DNA of 64,000 nucleotides from Stercorarius parasiticus. Lineage: Eukaryota; Chordata; Aves; Charadriiformes; Stercorariidae. Where the stretch lies: contig VWZL01002565.1 of assembly GCA_013396915.1 (NCBI GenBank), positions 62,001 through 126,000 on the forward strand, written 5' to 3'. The notes beneath the pieces were generated by a model. It was given only the letters and a program-made list of their open reading frames with translations, was not told where the DNA came from and searched no databases. Numbering within the stretch: position 1 is the stretch's first letter; each line of letters opens with the position of its first letter. Positions 25,441 through 36,523 of the stretch are shown piece after piece. Made by a program: the position numbers and the translations under genes.

Positions 25441-26939
25441 CGAAAGCAGCTTTGGACAAGTTTTTTTGATGCCTGATTTGAGCCTGAAGTACAAAAGAGC
25501 TGGTTACCCTGCACTTGTACAACCAAATTTGAAGATAGCAGTGAGTTCTGCTCTTGGAAATCGTGTTCAATGCATGTATGAGGCTCAGCTGAGGCTACAT
25601 TTGGATAAAAGGGCATGTACTTTGTACACGTTATTATGGCTATAGAGCTGGATTAATCCTGACTGTGCTGCTTCTGTTAAAAGAGGAATTTACAACACTA
25701 TTGCCACCTCTTATTGTAATTACTACATAGAAGTAATTATTTATGTACAGAGAAGCTTCTACATAAAGAAACATTTCTACCTGTGAGATTGCCCATATGC
25801 ATAAACAGATTAATTTTGCTGTATTCCATTGTTTATTCCTCTTGCAAGCAGACTACATAACATTTATGCCAAACCTTTCTTCCAACATTTGATTCAGAGT
25901 GGATGCATATTTGTCAGTTTGATGAGCCTCTCTCTTTTCCCTTGTTGATAGTTAGACATGAAAATATTGCTGTTAGGTCCCATGGCTCTTTTTACAATTA
26001 TTCCCTGAATAACTAATACTTAAAAACTCTTACAACTGAAGCAGTTTGTAAACAAGGAGATTTTCAAAAGTAGCAGCAGAAGTCATGGTGGATGCCATAA
26101 ACTGTGTCTATCCCATCTAAATCCCCCTTTTCATCTACTAATCAGAGACAGTACTGCCCAACCAGGAGCAAGACTTCAATTCTCTCTCCAGTCAAAAAAG
26201 CATCTCTTCTCTCTCTTTCTAGCATTCAACTCAAGGAAACTGCATTCTAAAGCACAGAAATTACCCATTAAAGTATTTTTTCTTATTAGCTTTTGGTTGC
26301 TTGGGTGGGGTGTATGCCATGTTATTAAGTACTGTGGATCAGTCTCAGACCTTCAGAAGGCTCTCCAGAAATATTACTTTGGAATCACTGCATTTCATTC
26401 ACTGATGAGGTAAAAAGAACCTAATTATTCTGACAATTTTATCTAAGGCTTGCAGATTTTATGTACTGAGTGTATAAAAAATAACTTCTTGATGCATAAT
26501 GCTCCAGGAGTACATTTTTGTAACCATCATCTGGAAGGGTCCTCTTCACACGCAGATATGCAATTCTTACAGTGGATGATAAAAGCTAAATGTGCTTTAC
26601 TTCAGGTATCACTGTCCCAATATACCTATATATAGATAAATATACATATATATACAATTTTTAATTGAGATATAGCGACTGCTTGATAGAACCGTGAATG
26701 CCAATGAGACAACTACAAAAGTTTTTTAACTTTCTCTCATTAGCCACGTGGTTCCTGTCTTATGATTCTCTGTTCCTTCAGTTGAAATTGTGGGTAGCTT
26801 TTTACTGTTGACATGTAAGAATCAAGAACTAAGGCAAAACAAAAGCAATAACGGGTTAATATAAAATATCCATTCAAACAATGCCTAAAAATAAAAATAA
26901 CTTCTAAAAAATTAAGAGTTTTTGAAGTCAAACTTTTAA
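25441..26939. other. AT-rich non-coding DNA
   Basis: No gene or repeat recognised beyond a short TA/CATA patch around 26621-26655. Confidence 0.5.
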
Positions 26940-28480
26940 AGGGGGGAAGTACTGGTGAACACTGTTAAAGTTTTCTTCAATCTAATAGCACGATGGAGGG
27001 GGGGCTGCAACAGATCTGTGCTCCCAGGCCCAGCCAGTAGTGAGATTGACGCGTGTTCCCCAAAGGCACACACATGAGTGTGGCATTTGACACAGCAAGC
27101 CACACAGAACAATACATGCAAACACAGACAGCACAAACAATTGCCTAATCTTTTCCCCCCTCTCTGGCAGTTTGGGATAAGGGTCTGTTAGTGGAAAATA
27201 GCGTGCAGATCTACAAAGTAGATCTTTCCAGTAGCATGGGCTTCGGCACCATGGGCAGGAACTGGCCCTAGATCCTCGCTTTTTCCAGCTGGTGGCACCC
27301 CCAAAGCCTGCAGTGCCCATCCAGCTCCTGGTAGCTCAGGACAACTCACACACACATTTGTGTGCACGCACACATGCATGAGCCCACACATACTGTTGAT
27401 CTCTCCAGCAAATGGCCTTAAATGCTCAATCTAACCAGTAGATGATCCCTGGGATCCTCTCCAATAGAGCCACATACATGTAAACAGGTGACTAAGTCAA
27501 CCCCCAGGCCTTGTGATCTCTGAAGTAGATGGTTTGGACCCCTGTAGTCTCTCTAGTTGCCAATTTCCAGCCATTCTGGTCTCTCCAATAACCAGCCCAG
27601 GCTTCTGGCTGGTTTGATACCTGACTCCCAAACCTCTTATCCTACTCATGGGCTAGTCTGCCTAGCAATCACACTGGTGTACCTGCACAATATACACACA
27701 CTCCAGATACTGGTAGTTAGACAGATAGACCTCTACGGCCTGTGGTCCCACACCAGTTACTGGCACTTAGACACCCATATACACATGCACACACAGAATA
27801 AGGAGCTCCTCACCCAGGAAAATACTTAAGAATGCAATTTGGTGAGAAGACAGGACAGACTGCACTGATCGCTCACAGGGCATGGCCAGACAAGATGGCA
27901 ATCCCTCTCTTTCCACTAAACATCCCATAAATCTGATATATTAAGTCCTATATAATCCCAAGGAGATCTTCCCTGGCATCCTACAATAAGTTCCATACCC
28001 CTAGACAGTGACTTCTTCCCAGCCTGTGAGGTGATGCAAAGACAGTCCTCCGTTGACCCATCTTGATGTGTCTCACCCAATGCCCATGGGGTTGATGCTG
28101 TCCCATGGCAGCCCTTGGAGGATTTGGGGCCTGGGCTTGTTTCTCTAATCAGTTTGTTGGGGTTCCTCTGCTAGTCATGGTTTCTCTGTGCCCCTTTGTG
28201 TTTTGGTCATGATCCTTTAATCAACTAAGCTAAGATGTATTTTCAGTTCTTTGAATCCAAGAGACCATTCTGGAGGGGTTCCACATAGTTTTAGTTGAGG
28301 TTTGTCGCTGTCCTTCAGCTCCCTCAGTTTCCCTGTGTTAAAAGGAGAATGATGGAGTCCCCCAAGGGATGAGGATCACAAAGCTGAGACTCCCACTTGG
28401 AATTATTCTCTGAGGAAGATTAATCTCCAAGGCTAAGGTTAGCCTCCCCTCTGCCTCCAAATCATCCCTTCTATTTTCTT
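26940..28480. repeat. GC-richer repeat-like block, unclassified
   Basis: About 1.5 kb that is less AT-rich than either side, CA/CACA-rich near 27340-27400 and 27690-27800, and running directly up to the LTR that follows. Short frames on both strands (for example minus 26982-27320) lack retroviral or LINE motifs. The block starts next to a purine run (AAAGGGGGGAAG, 26938-26949). I suspect a non-coding part of an endogenous retrovirus or another LTR family, but no gag, pol or env signature was found. Confidence 0.35.
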
Positions 28481-28499
28481 GTTACCTCCTGCCTAATTA

Positions 28500-29185
28500 G
28501 CTGTATGACCTGTATTAATCACACACAGTCTATTTCAAGTGTTAAATACAAGAGGAACATCCTGGTTTGGGGATTGGCGCAGCCAACTTTCTGTTCAGTG
28601 AGAGAGGCTCTTGTTTCTTCTTGTTGCTGTGGCAACCAGTGTCAGCTGACTTGGTTGTTTACCCCATGGAGGGGTCACACCTGTGGGGAGGGGTGGACAG
28701 ATCAGGTGACCCAAACTGACCAATAGGGTATTCCATCCCATCTGCCATGCTCAGTGTAAAAGCTGAGGGATCAAAGGGTCAGTTTTTCTCATCAATGGCC
28801 TGTCTTTAATGGCTCAGCTTCTTCAGTGGCTCTCTTTCTCCAATGATTGATGTCTGAGGAAGACCCTGTCTGCTCATCTGCCTTTGATCCCGATCAGTGT
28901 GTTCCGGAATCTGGTTCCCATTTGTTGCTGAGTCCATTCTGGAACTTTCTCAGTACTTGCCAATGACATCTCCCTGGGAGCTTGATATGGTTTTGTATAC
29001 ATTGTATCTATTTCATTATTTCCTTTTTTATTTTATTAATAATATTTCATTAAAGTAGTTTAGTTGTTTTTCTGAACTCATAACTCTCTTTATCTCTCTT
29101 CTTCCTCTACTTGGAGCGAGAGGTGGGGCAGAACATCTGTCATCATTGGCCAGCCTGGCCCAAACTACAATAAGGGTCAGGCAGC
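28500..29185 (+). mobile_element. ERVL-type LTR (probably solo)
   Basis: Order of landmarks: GGCAACCAGTGTCAGCTGACTT (about 28632-28653), GGTCACACCTGTGGGGAGGGG (28672-28692), GGTGACCCAAACTGACCAA (28704-28722), a TATA-poor promoter-like segment with GTGTAAAAGCTGAGGGATC (28754-28772), a run of mixed U3/R sequence, TTTTATTTTATTAATAATATTTCATTAAAG (29025-29055) with an ATTAAA poly(A) signal, then CTTGGAGCGAGAGGTGGGG near the 3' end. I recognise this series as an avian ERVL-like LTR. No retroviral genes follow it. Ends and target duplication were not resolved, and mutations make it an old copy. Confidence 0.65.
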
Positions 29186-30879
29186 AAGCCTTAGCGTGAG
29201 ACTCCTGCACCTCCATTCCATTTAATTGCTGCCCAGCTCTTGGGTTCTTTCTGGGCCGTCCTCTTTCGATCAACACAAGACAACACTGCTCTAGAGGAGT
29301 TTAGCCCTAAATAGATGTTGCCAGTGGCCTTAATACTAGGATTTAGTGCCTGGCTTCCTTTGTTATCAGGACAGAATATAGTTAATGAACAAGAGGTATG
29401 TGACCACGACATGATGGAGAGTATATGTTTAATTTTTGTTCCTGTCTAACAACGAAACTTCTTTCCTTTAGAGCTGCTGAGTGAGCTTGGAAGGGAAAAG
29501 TTTCAATTGTATTAGGAGAGTTGTGTGAGGGAAGAATGACAAGCGAGGCTAGAGCACAGCAATGAGACTCAGACAACAATGACAGAGGTTGGAAGCTGAT
29601 AGGCAAGTCTCCACAGTAACAGAAAGTCTTTCTAGGACTAGAAAGGCTTGTACTGAGTTTGCTGCAACTCCTGTATTCATAAGGTTAACTGAAAACAAGT
29701 GTGAAAACAAGGAACCATCTTCTAAGAATGCATGGGAATGGAGAGTAGTTGTCATGAACATCTTATTTCTCTTCTGTTGTTCTGTATTTGAAAGATAATT
29801 ATTATGATTTATAGTCCAATAAAAATTGGCTTTCTATTGCGAAGATCCTTCTAGTCTTTTTTTTTTCTTTCTTAAGAAAATGCCCTATAAGGAAAATATA
29901 CCTACAATTTCATACTTAATTTCAAACGTAGAATACAAGATTGAAATCCTTGATGAGGACCAAAGTGAGGATGTGCAGGTAGCAATAACGTGGGCATCTA
30001 TATGACTGTTAAAGAGAGAGAATAGAGGGGATAGCTGCAGAAGAAAGGATCATAAATTAAACATTAAACCACTATAAAACTATCAGAGATAAAGAGGACA
30101 CAATGCAAAACTGAACTGACCAGATAGGGTGAAGATTTAATATGATTTTAGAGTTTTGTTCTTTCCTCTTCATGAAAGTAGAGAAAAGGAGGTATATCAT
30201 GGGTGCAGTCTCAAGAAATCAGCAACTGTAGCAACCTTCACTAAAAGGCAGATATTTTGTTTTTTACAATGAAGCCAGCAAAACAAAATTCAAAAAACCT
30301 GAACTCTATTTTGGTGATTTTATGGGGTGGTTATTAGAAACTGCTAAAATAGTATTTTAATAGCTTTATTTTTAACTTTAGTTTATGGATACTGTATAGA
30401 AGTCGTACTCCCTTTTGACTTGAAAAAGTCTTGACAAACATGGTTGATACGTTATTTTACATTTATTGTGATATATGCATTTGTTACTAGAGACATATAA
30501 GTATATTAATCCAAAGATTTACAAATAAATTACAAATAGTGCTTCATTTGTTTGTACTCCTCACATATTCTATTACAGTTTATGAATAAAATAGATTACA
30601 AAACAGAAATGCTGGAGCGGAGTGGGGGAAAGAAGAGGAATAAATGGAAATAGATCCTGATTTGAGCTACTGCCACCAGAAATAGCATTAAGTTAACTTC
30701 AACATTAATTTAAATACAACTAAAGTGTGTTAAAAGAAAGACAAAATAAGGAAATGTGAAAAAAAAATAATAATCTTGGCCTCATCATCTTGCTGCCTTC
30801 GAACTTTTACTATTAATAAAGAAGTAGTAGAGGTAATGAGTGAAGTTTTCCCCTCATTATCTACCTGTGAACTAGATGT
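29186..30879. other. AT-rich non-coding DNA
   Basis: No gene recognised. Overlapping short frames on both strands at 29382-29798 show no domain. Confidence 0.5.
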
Positions 30880-31290
30880 CTATGCTCCTATTATAATCAA
30901 TAGAGACTTAGGAGGGGATTCGACTACATAAACATGGGTATATGCTGCCATCTCAGATGCCAATACACCTAAATGGAGCTGGCAGGTTAGAGACAAAACT
31001 TATGGAAGATCTGCAGCCTTTTGGAGATCAGCAGGTAGAGCCTGGGCATGATGCCTTGTCTGTCTTACGTTTTGGTACCTGAAGCCTGCTGAAGCGACTG
31101 CTGTAGTTACAGCTGCAGAGATACGCAGCAAATCCTGATCCCAGAACCTGTCATGCTAGTTGCCAAAAAACAGGTGTCTATTGTGATTTGAGGTACTCTA
31201 ACATTAAATACACCTGAGTTAACAACCAATACACAGGACCTCCAGGATGCCTATTCCCTTGGCAAGTGACAGTTAGAGGGCAGGCAAGCA
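30880..31290 (+). repeat. Old interspersed repeat, unnamed family (copy A)
   Basis: GGATTCGACTACATAAACATGG (30917-30938) and AAAACTTATGGAAGATCTGCAG parallel GGATTCAGTTGCCTAAACATAGG and CAGAACTTATGGAGACCTGTAC in the copy at 34430-34850, in the same order and similar spacing. A later block in each copy (GTGTCTATTGTGATTTGAGGTACTCT here) also aligns loosely. Homology is inferred from several short matches and has not been computed. Confidence 0.45.
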
Positions 31291-33539
31291 TCTCAAACAG
31301 GTGAATATATTTAGGGAAACTTAGTAAGGTCAAAATATCTTATTTTTGGTTTAGTGTGATATGTAAGAAGTACCTGATGATAAGTAAATGAAGTGGATCT
31401 AAGGATAATGGAATTCATATAATGCATATATGTGCATATGCACATGTGCATATGGATGTGCATACAGTGTATGCATTTATGTTATATAATGATTTTTCTT
31501 AATAGATAATTCTTTTCCTGCAGCATTTATTCTTAGCTTTTTCAGGGATACTTCCTCTACTGAGGACTCAAAAGGAAATGAGTTTCTCTGTCACCAATGT
31601 GGGTATAAACTGTTCTGTCAATCTGAATGTACTTTCCTGTGATACCCTGCAGTCAGGGTACCTCAGTGCCCTTTTCTTGGTAGGTATAACACAGTTTTAA
31701 TGCTATCTTTCCTCCTATTTCTACTAGGTTTATGAATTTTCTACTAGGTAAATTCAATTTGTTTCATTTCCAAATTGTATTAGCATTTTAATCCAAGAAA
31801 TTCAGGGTTCTGTAATTATGTGGGAAAAATTAATAGGACATGAACATTTGTAAATGAGATTCGGAATCTCTAAATTCCAAGTTCAGACTTGTGGCAATTT
31901 GGGATCCTTCTCTCAGACAAAGATTAATTTGCCTGGTCCCTGGGCTCTGGATTATTGCTGGAGAAGCCTAAAATTGAATTATACTGCCATTGTGGATCAC
32001 AGAGTTCCTTATATGCCTAAACAGAAGCGCTCAGACGTCTTTAGATCAATCTTTAGCTAAGCAGTTAGATGCCTGATGTTTTATCTAAGATCCATCATGA
32101 TTCAAAGACAGAATGAGGAAGCACGTGAATTTTAATACCCTGGTGAGAACCTCTCTATTGACAACTTTTGAATCACCTTGTGAACATGTTCCTTCATTTC
32201 AGCTGTTTCAACATGCTAAGTAGATATCTAAAAATAACCTGAATCTTGGTATTTGATTTAAATGGTCAATGAAGTTTTAATAAATCCTACAAATCTCCTT
32301 TAAAAATCGTATCCCACTTCTCCCTCACATATCTGATAAGAGTCTTCAAAGGGCATGTGTTCTTCTCATCCTCTCTGAAGATGGTTTAGTAAGAAAACTT
32401 GTCAGCTTTGTTGTGTTTTTTATTTTTTTTAACTTTCCTCCATTATCCTCTCCCAACTCACGCTTTCAGGGTTGTGAGTTTTAAGGACAACCATCTGTTC
32501 TATATTTATATTTTTAAAGGCAAGACAAGATACTGAGTACCAGAAGCAACTCGCAAAAGTGGAGCTACTTTTCACTTCTCCAAAATGTGTGTGTCTGCAT
32601 ATAAATGCAATAACCCCCAAACAACAGTTACCAGCCAGGTACAGGTAAACCTCAGGAAGATTTTTTAACCAAATGTCAGAGTCTTTTGTTAAAACAGGTA
32701 TTTTGTCCATATATGTGTTATCAGAATTTGGGTTTGTTCACTGAAATGTGATTTCCATGTTTCTGTGTTCTTTATGGATATAGTTTTGTAGCCATTGTTA
32801 GAAAATATAGAACCCATAGGCCTGAAAATGCATCCATTTAGAGTGAGTAGCAAGTATCTTAACCTCTGTATGCTTATTTTCTGTCAAAATAATGGATTAA
32901 TATCTGAATTGTGTGGAACAGGATATTTTTCACCACCTGGACATCTCTCTTTCAAATAGAATATGTCTGGATAGATAATTCACACACTTCAAGATGAAAC
33001 TAGCATCCCATCACTCTGAGAATAGTTTAAGTTCATACAAATTTTAATTCTCATTAAAATCATTGTGCTAGAAATGGAGAAATGTTGTGCTGTTTCCGTT
33101 TTCTAGTTTTGTATTTTGTTGTTGGTTTGTTGTTTTTTTTCCTCCCATTACATTCTTGTGCACTTAAAAACTAATTCAGGCTATTTCCATGCAAATTATA
33201 CTTTTCCTGGATTCATTAAATGCTCTTTGCTGAGACCATAACTGGACTGTCTTCTCTCAAATTACCTATGCAGAATATTGAAAGGGTCAAAACAGTGCAG
33301 CATGCTACTGTATTTCACAGAATAGAAAAGCATGCAGATTGCTCTTGTTTCTCATTCTTGTAATAAGGGATAGTAACAAGAAAAGAAAATGGCTGAAAAT
33401 GGTTTTGTTCCCATGTCTCAAATACCATAATTAGAATAAGAAATGCTACAAATTAACCCATTCTCATTACAGTTGCTATATTATAATTTCATGGTCCTCT
33501 TCTGATGCTGTACTCTTGCTAAGCACATTTACATCTCAT
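31291..33539. other. AT-rich non-coding DNA
   Basis: No gene recognised. A 16-bp perfect palindrome of CATATG type lies at 31430-31445 within a GCATATGTGCATAT-like run. Confidence 0.5.
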
Positions 33540-33920
33540 CAGTGAACACAAGCAGCAGATCTGCTGGCGGTGAATGCTTGATTCACTCCAATTTATGTCT
33601 TCTTTTCAGCTGGGGAATCCATTGTGTGAGCTAATAGCTGGTTTCCCATTCGAAATGACTGCAGATCACTTCACATTTGGATACAGTGCAAGCATTGTCA
33701 TAATTTTTTTTTTTAATGTGTCACGTAATTGTTGCATTACACTATGTGCAAGCAGAAGAAAGGGAATTTTCAACATTAAATGAAACACAAAGGGCAATAC
33801 TATGCTTTGCTGTCAGTGATGTGAGGGGGAAAGACAGGAATCCTTTGCTCTTAAGCCAAGTAGGGAGTATAGCTGCAATCTTTGCAATCATCGTCGTAAA
33901 AGACTGAACAATGATTTCAC
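33540..33920. other. Candidate conserved non-coding stretch
   Basis: Balanced composition, no simple repeat apart from one T run, no recognisable mobile element. Overlapping open frames occur on both strands (plus 33574-33783 and 33716-33907, minus 33742-34128), which argues that the openness is compositional. Conservation is only suspected. Confidence 0.25.
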
Positions 33921-34429
33921 CATCATCTGCCCTATTTCTGCAAGGCTGGTTGTCAAAAAAGAGGATTCTAATAAAACAATGAAGTGGACAAATGTATCCT
34001 CTCATAGGCTGTTTACATTGCCATGTCCCGATTACCTGACTGATTTGGGGACATTCCTGAAGGATAATTTCCATGAACTTCTCACAAAATTTTTGTAGTA
34101 TTGCTATTGCTAATACAGTGGTGTACAAGCAAAAATTGAACTTGAGTACTTGTCTTATCTAACAATATTAGGTTGTTTTTCCCATCCAAGGTGTGTAGAG
34201 AGGAGAAGGTGTATTTGAGGTGTTTTGCTTGTTCTCTTGTGCCTGGTCTGACAGCTAGAGAAAGAACAACCTACTGAAATCTAAGGGAGGTTTGCTGTTG
34301 ATGTTAATGGGATAGGATTTTATCAAAAAGATTTTGTCCTACTAGACGGGAGTGCTACATGCATTACCTTTGTAAGACCTTGGAGATTGACATAGGAGGT
34401 GCATGATCAGTGACTCAAAACATGGGGTT

Positions 34430-34850
34430 ATTTCACCCGTCCTTAATCATTAGTGCTTGGATTCACTTAACCTAACTTTAGACATTTCCCATATGAATGT
34501 TGACATCTGGGGCAGGATTCAGTTGCCTAAACATAGGAGTTTAGTGCAACTTGAGGTTTTCTAGGATATTGAAGGCATACACAGGCCACCTAGGTGGGGC
34601 ACAGAACTTATGGAGACCTGTACACTCTGGTGCTGAAGCTGAGCATCAGGTCTGATTGATAGAATACAATACACACAAATGTCACTATATACCAACATTT
34701 AGATGACCAAATATCACCCCTAACCTATCTGTTTGTGTTCTAGGGTCAGTTCAGTTGTCTATACATTGATGTATTTGAGATACCCTGCTGTATCCTACCT
34801 AACCCTCCATCACTCATGCCAAAGGGCATGAGTACTCTGCATGTATTGTA
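34430..34850 (+). repeat. Old interspersed repeat, unnamed family (copy B)
   Basis: Second plus-strand copy of the family at 30880-31290, carrying the GGATTCAGTTGCCTAAACATAGG block (34515-34537) and the CAGAACTTATGGAGACCTG block. The segment just upstream (about 34290-34320, GATGTTAATGGGATAGGATTTTATC) has the style of an old amniote repeat and may belong to it or to a neighbour. Confidence 0.45.
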
Positions 34851-35155
34851 TCATATGTGTTCATCTTCATGAAAATGCCCTGAACACCTTGAAGCTCTTA
34901 GTGGAACCGTTTCTTGCTTTGCTACTTAGATCTAGCTAATATAATCAATGAGAAAAATACTTACTTCCGCGTCATGATTCTTCTCATCAGTTTTAGATGT
35001 TTACCTTTAGATAAGATGAATAATATCCTGTGACTGGTTTTTTTGTTTTTTTTTTTTTGTTCCTTTTCTTTTTCTAGAGCCAGTTTTAGAAGATGCAGGA
35101 TTTTCAGCTATGAGGACTGACATGTCTCCTTGCCTTGCTTTTCCTTTCCTCACAC

Positions 35156-35271
35156 TTCCTTGCATTAGTTTTCATATAACTGAGAGCTCAGTAATTCCGT
35201 AATTAGTTCCGTAATTCCGTAATTCCTTGCATTAGTTTTCATATAACTGAGAGCTCAGTAATTCCGTAATT
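35156..35271 (+). repeat. Tandem duplication, period 67 bp, with 8-bp sub-repeats
   Basis: Bases 35156-35204 and 35223-35271 are identical over 49 positions. The linker between them (35205-35222) consists of further GTAATTCC units, so an octamer array lies at the end of the first copy. Recent slippage or duplication is the simplest reading. Confidence 0.93.
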
Positions 35272-36292
35272 CAGTAATGCACAAGTCAGCTTAACCATTG
35301 GCATGAAAGGAAGACTAGAGGTGAGAATCTGCCCTCACTTATGCCAACACAATTATGAGAACATACGAGTCACAAAACCAAAGGTTATTCTATTCCATGA
35401 TCCTGTCTTTCAAAAGAGTAGTAGTAGGTATCTGGAGAATCCTTCTCCAACTTCTGACAAGCTGTTTTGGATATACTGAGACTGCAGCTGTGTTTGGATT
35501 ACTGTGGCTTTAATCCCTTGATCAGTTAATTTGAATTTGTCTGTTTCCTTGTGGAACGTTTGTACTTTCAACCTGCTTTGTCTTTGAGTTCCACAGTTTA
35601 AACTACTAATTACAGGAAAAAGAATGCTATTATTCACTTTATGATTTATAGAGCACTACCATACCAATTTTTGTTGTGCTTTCTAATAATGAAAAGTAGT
35701 TTTTAAGCCCTTCTCATACAGAAGAAGTACCATACCTCTTATATCTTTATCACCTTCCAATATACCTTCTCTCATTCTGTTTTGTTTTGGTTTTTTGTTT
35801 TTTTTAAAGGTAAGAATACTGTGATATGAAGTAGTGTAACAACTAAAACAAATACAGTAAAGACTTTGTGGAATTTCACCAGGACACTTGAGAAGACCAC
35901 TGAACCTGTGACTATTTGTACTTGTTCGGTGAAGACAGCAAATTAGTGTCAACATTAGTAATGTGTGTCCAGATGCAATATGAACTGTTGGAACCTGAAG
36001 TAAGGATCTAATTCTGTAATCATTGAAGTAATTTTCAGCACTTCCATTAACTTCAATGCTTCAGACTTGGGTTTTTTTGAGACACTAAGCCCCTTTTATG
36101 CACATCACTGAACAGCAATTTTCAGTTACCGCTGACCCGAGTTAGATTATTTCAGTGGGTAACCTCCAAGTGAAAGGCTCTCTGCTGCATTTCAGTACCC
36201 TGAGCCATCCAGCCCCTTCTTGTTTTTATTTTTAATGTTAATATAAAAAAGCCCAAAAAGAACAATCTGTCAGGGATGTGTATGATAATTGA

Positions 36293-36350
36293 CATAATAG
36301 ACCCTAACAGCTACTTTGGAGCATAATAGACCATGACAGCTCCATTGGAG
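36293..36350 (+). repeat. Imperfect 29-bp tandem pair
   Basis: Units 36293-36321 and 36322-36350 match at 25 of 29 positions (CATAATAGACC...AGCT...TTGGAG). Head-to-tail with no spacer. Confidence 0.85.
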
Positions 36351-36500
36351 CTTACTCAGAGATTGAGGTAAAAAATTTTATTACTATAATATACATTCAC
36401 ACTTGCCATATTTTACTTTATTTTACTTAAAAATAAAATCTAGACAAAAATATCATTCATTGATATACATTGTTGTTTTTCATTTAAATATCAGGCTGCT

Positions 36501-36523
36501 ACACACACACACACATGCACACA
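36501..36523. repeat. (CA)n microsatellite
   Basis: Seven CA units, then an ATG interruption and three more CA-type units. Confidence 0.85.

Noticed and set aside
26982..27320. 112-codon Cys- and Arg-containing minus-strand frame
   Set aside because: Overlapping frames on the same strand share the GC-richer block; no domain or start context supports a gene.
33742..34128. 128-codon minus-strand frame
   Set aside because: No recognisable domain, and it overlaps two plus-strand frames of similar quality.
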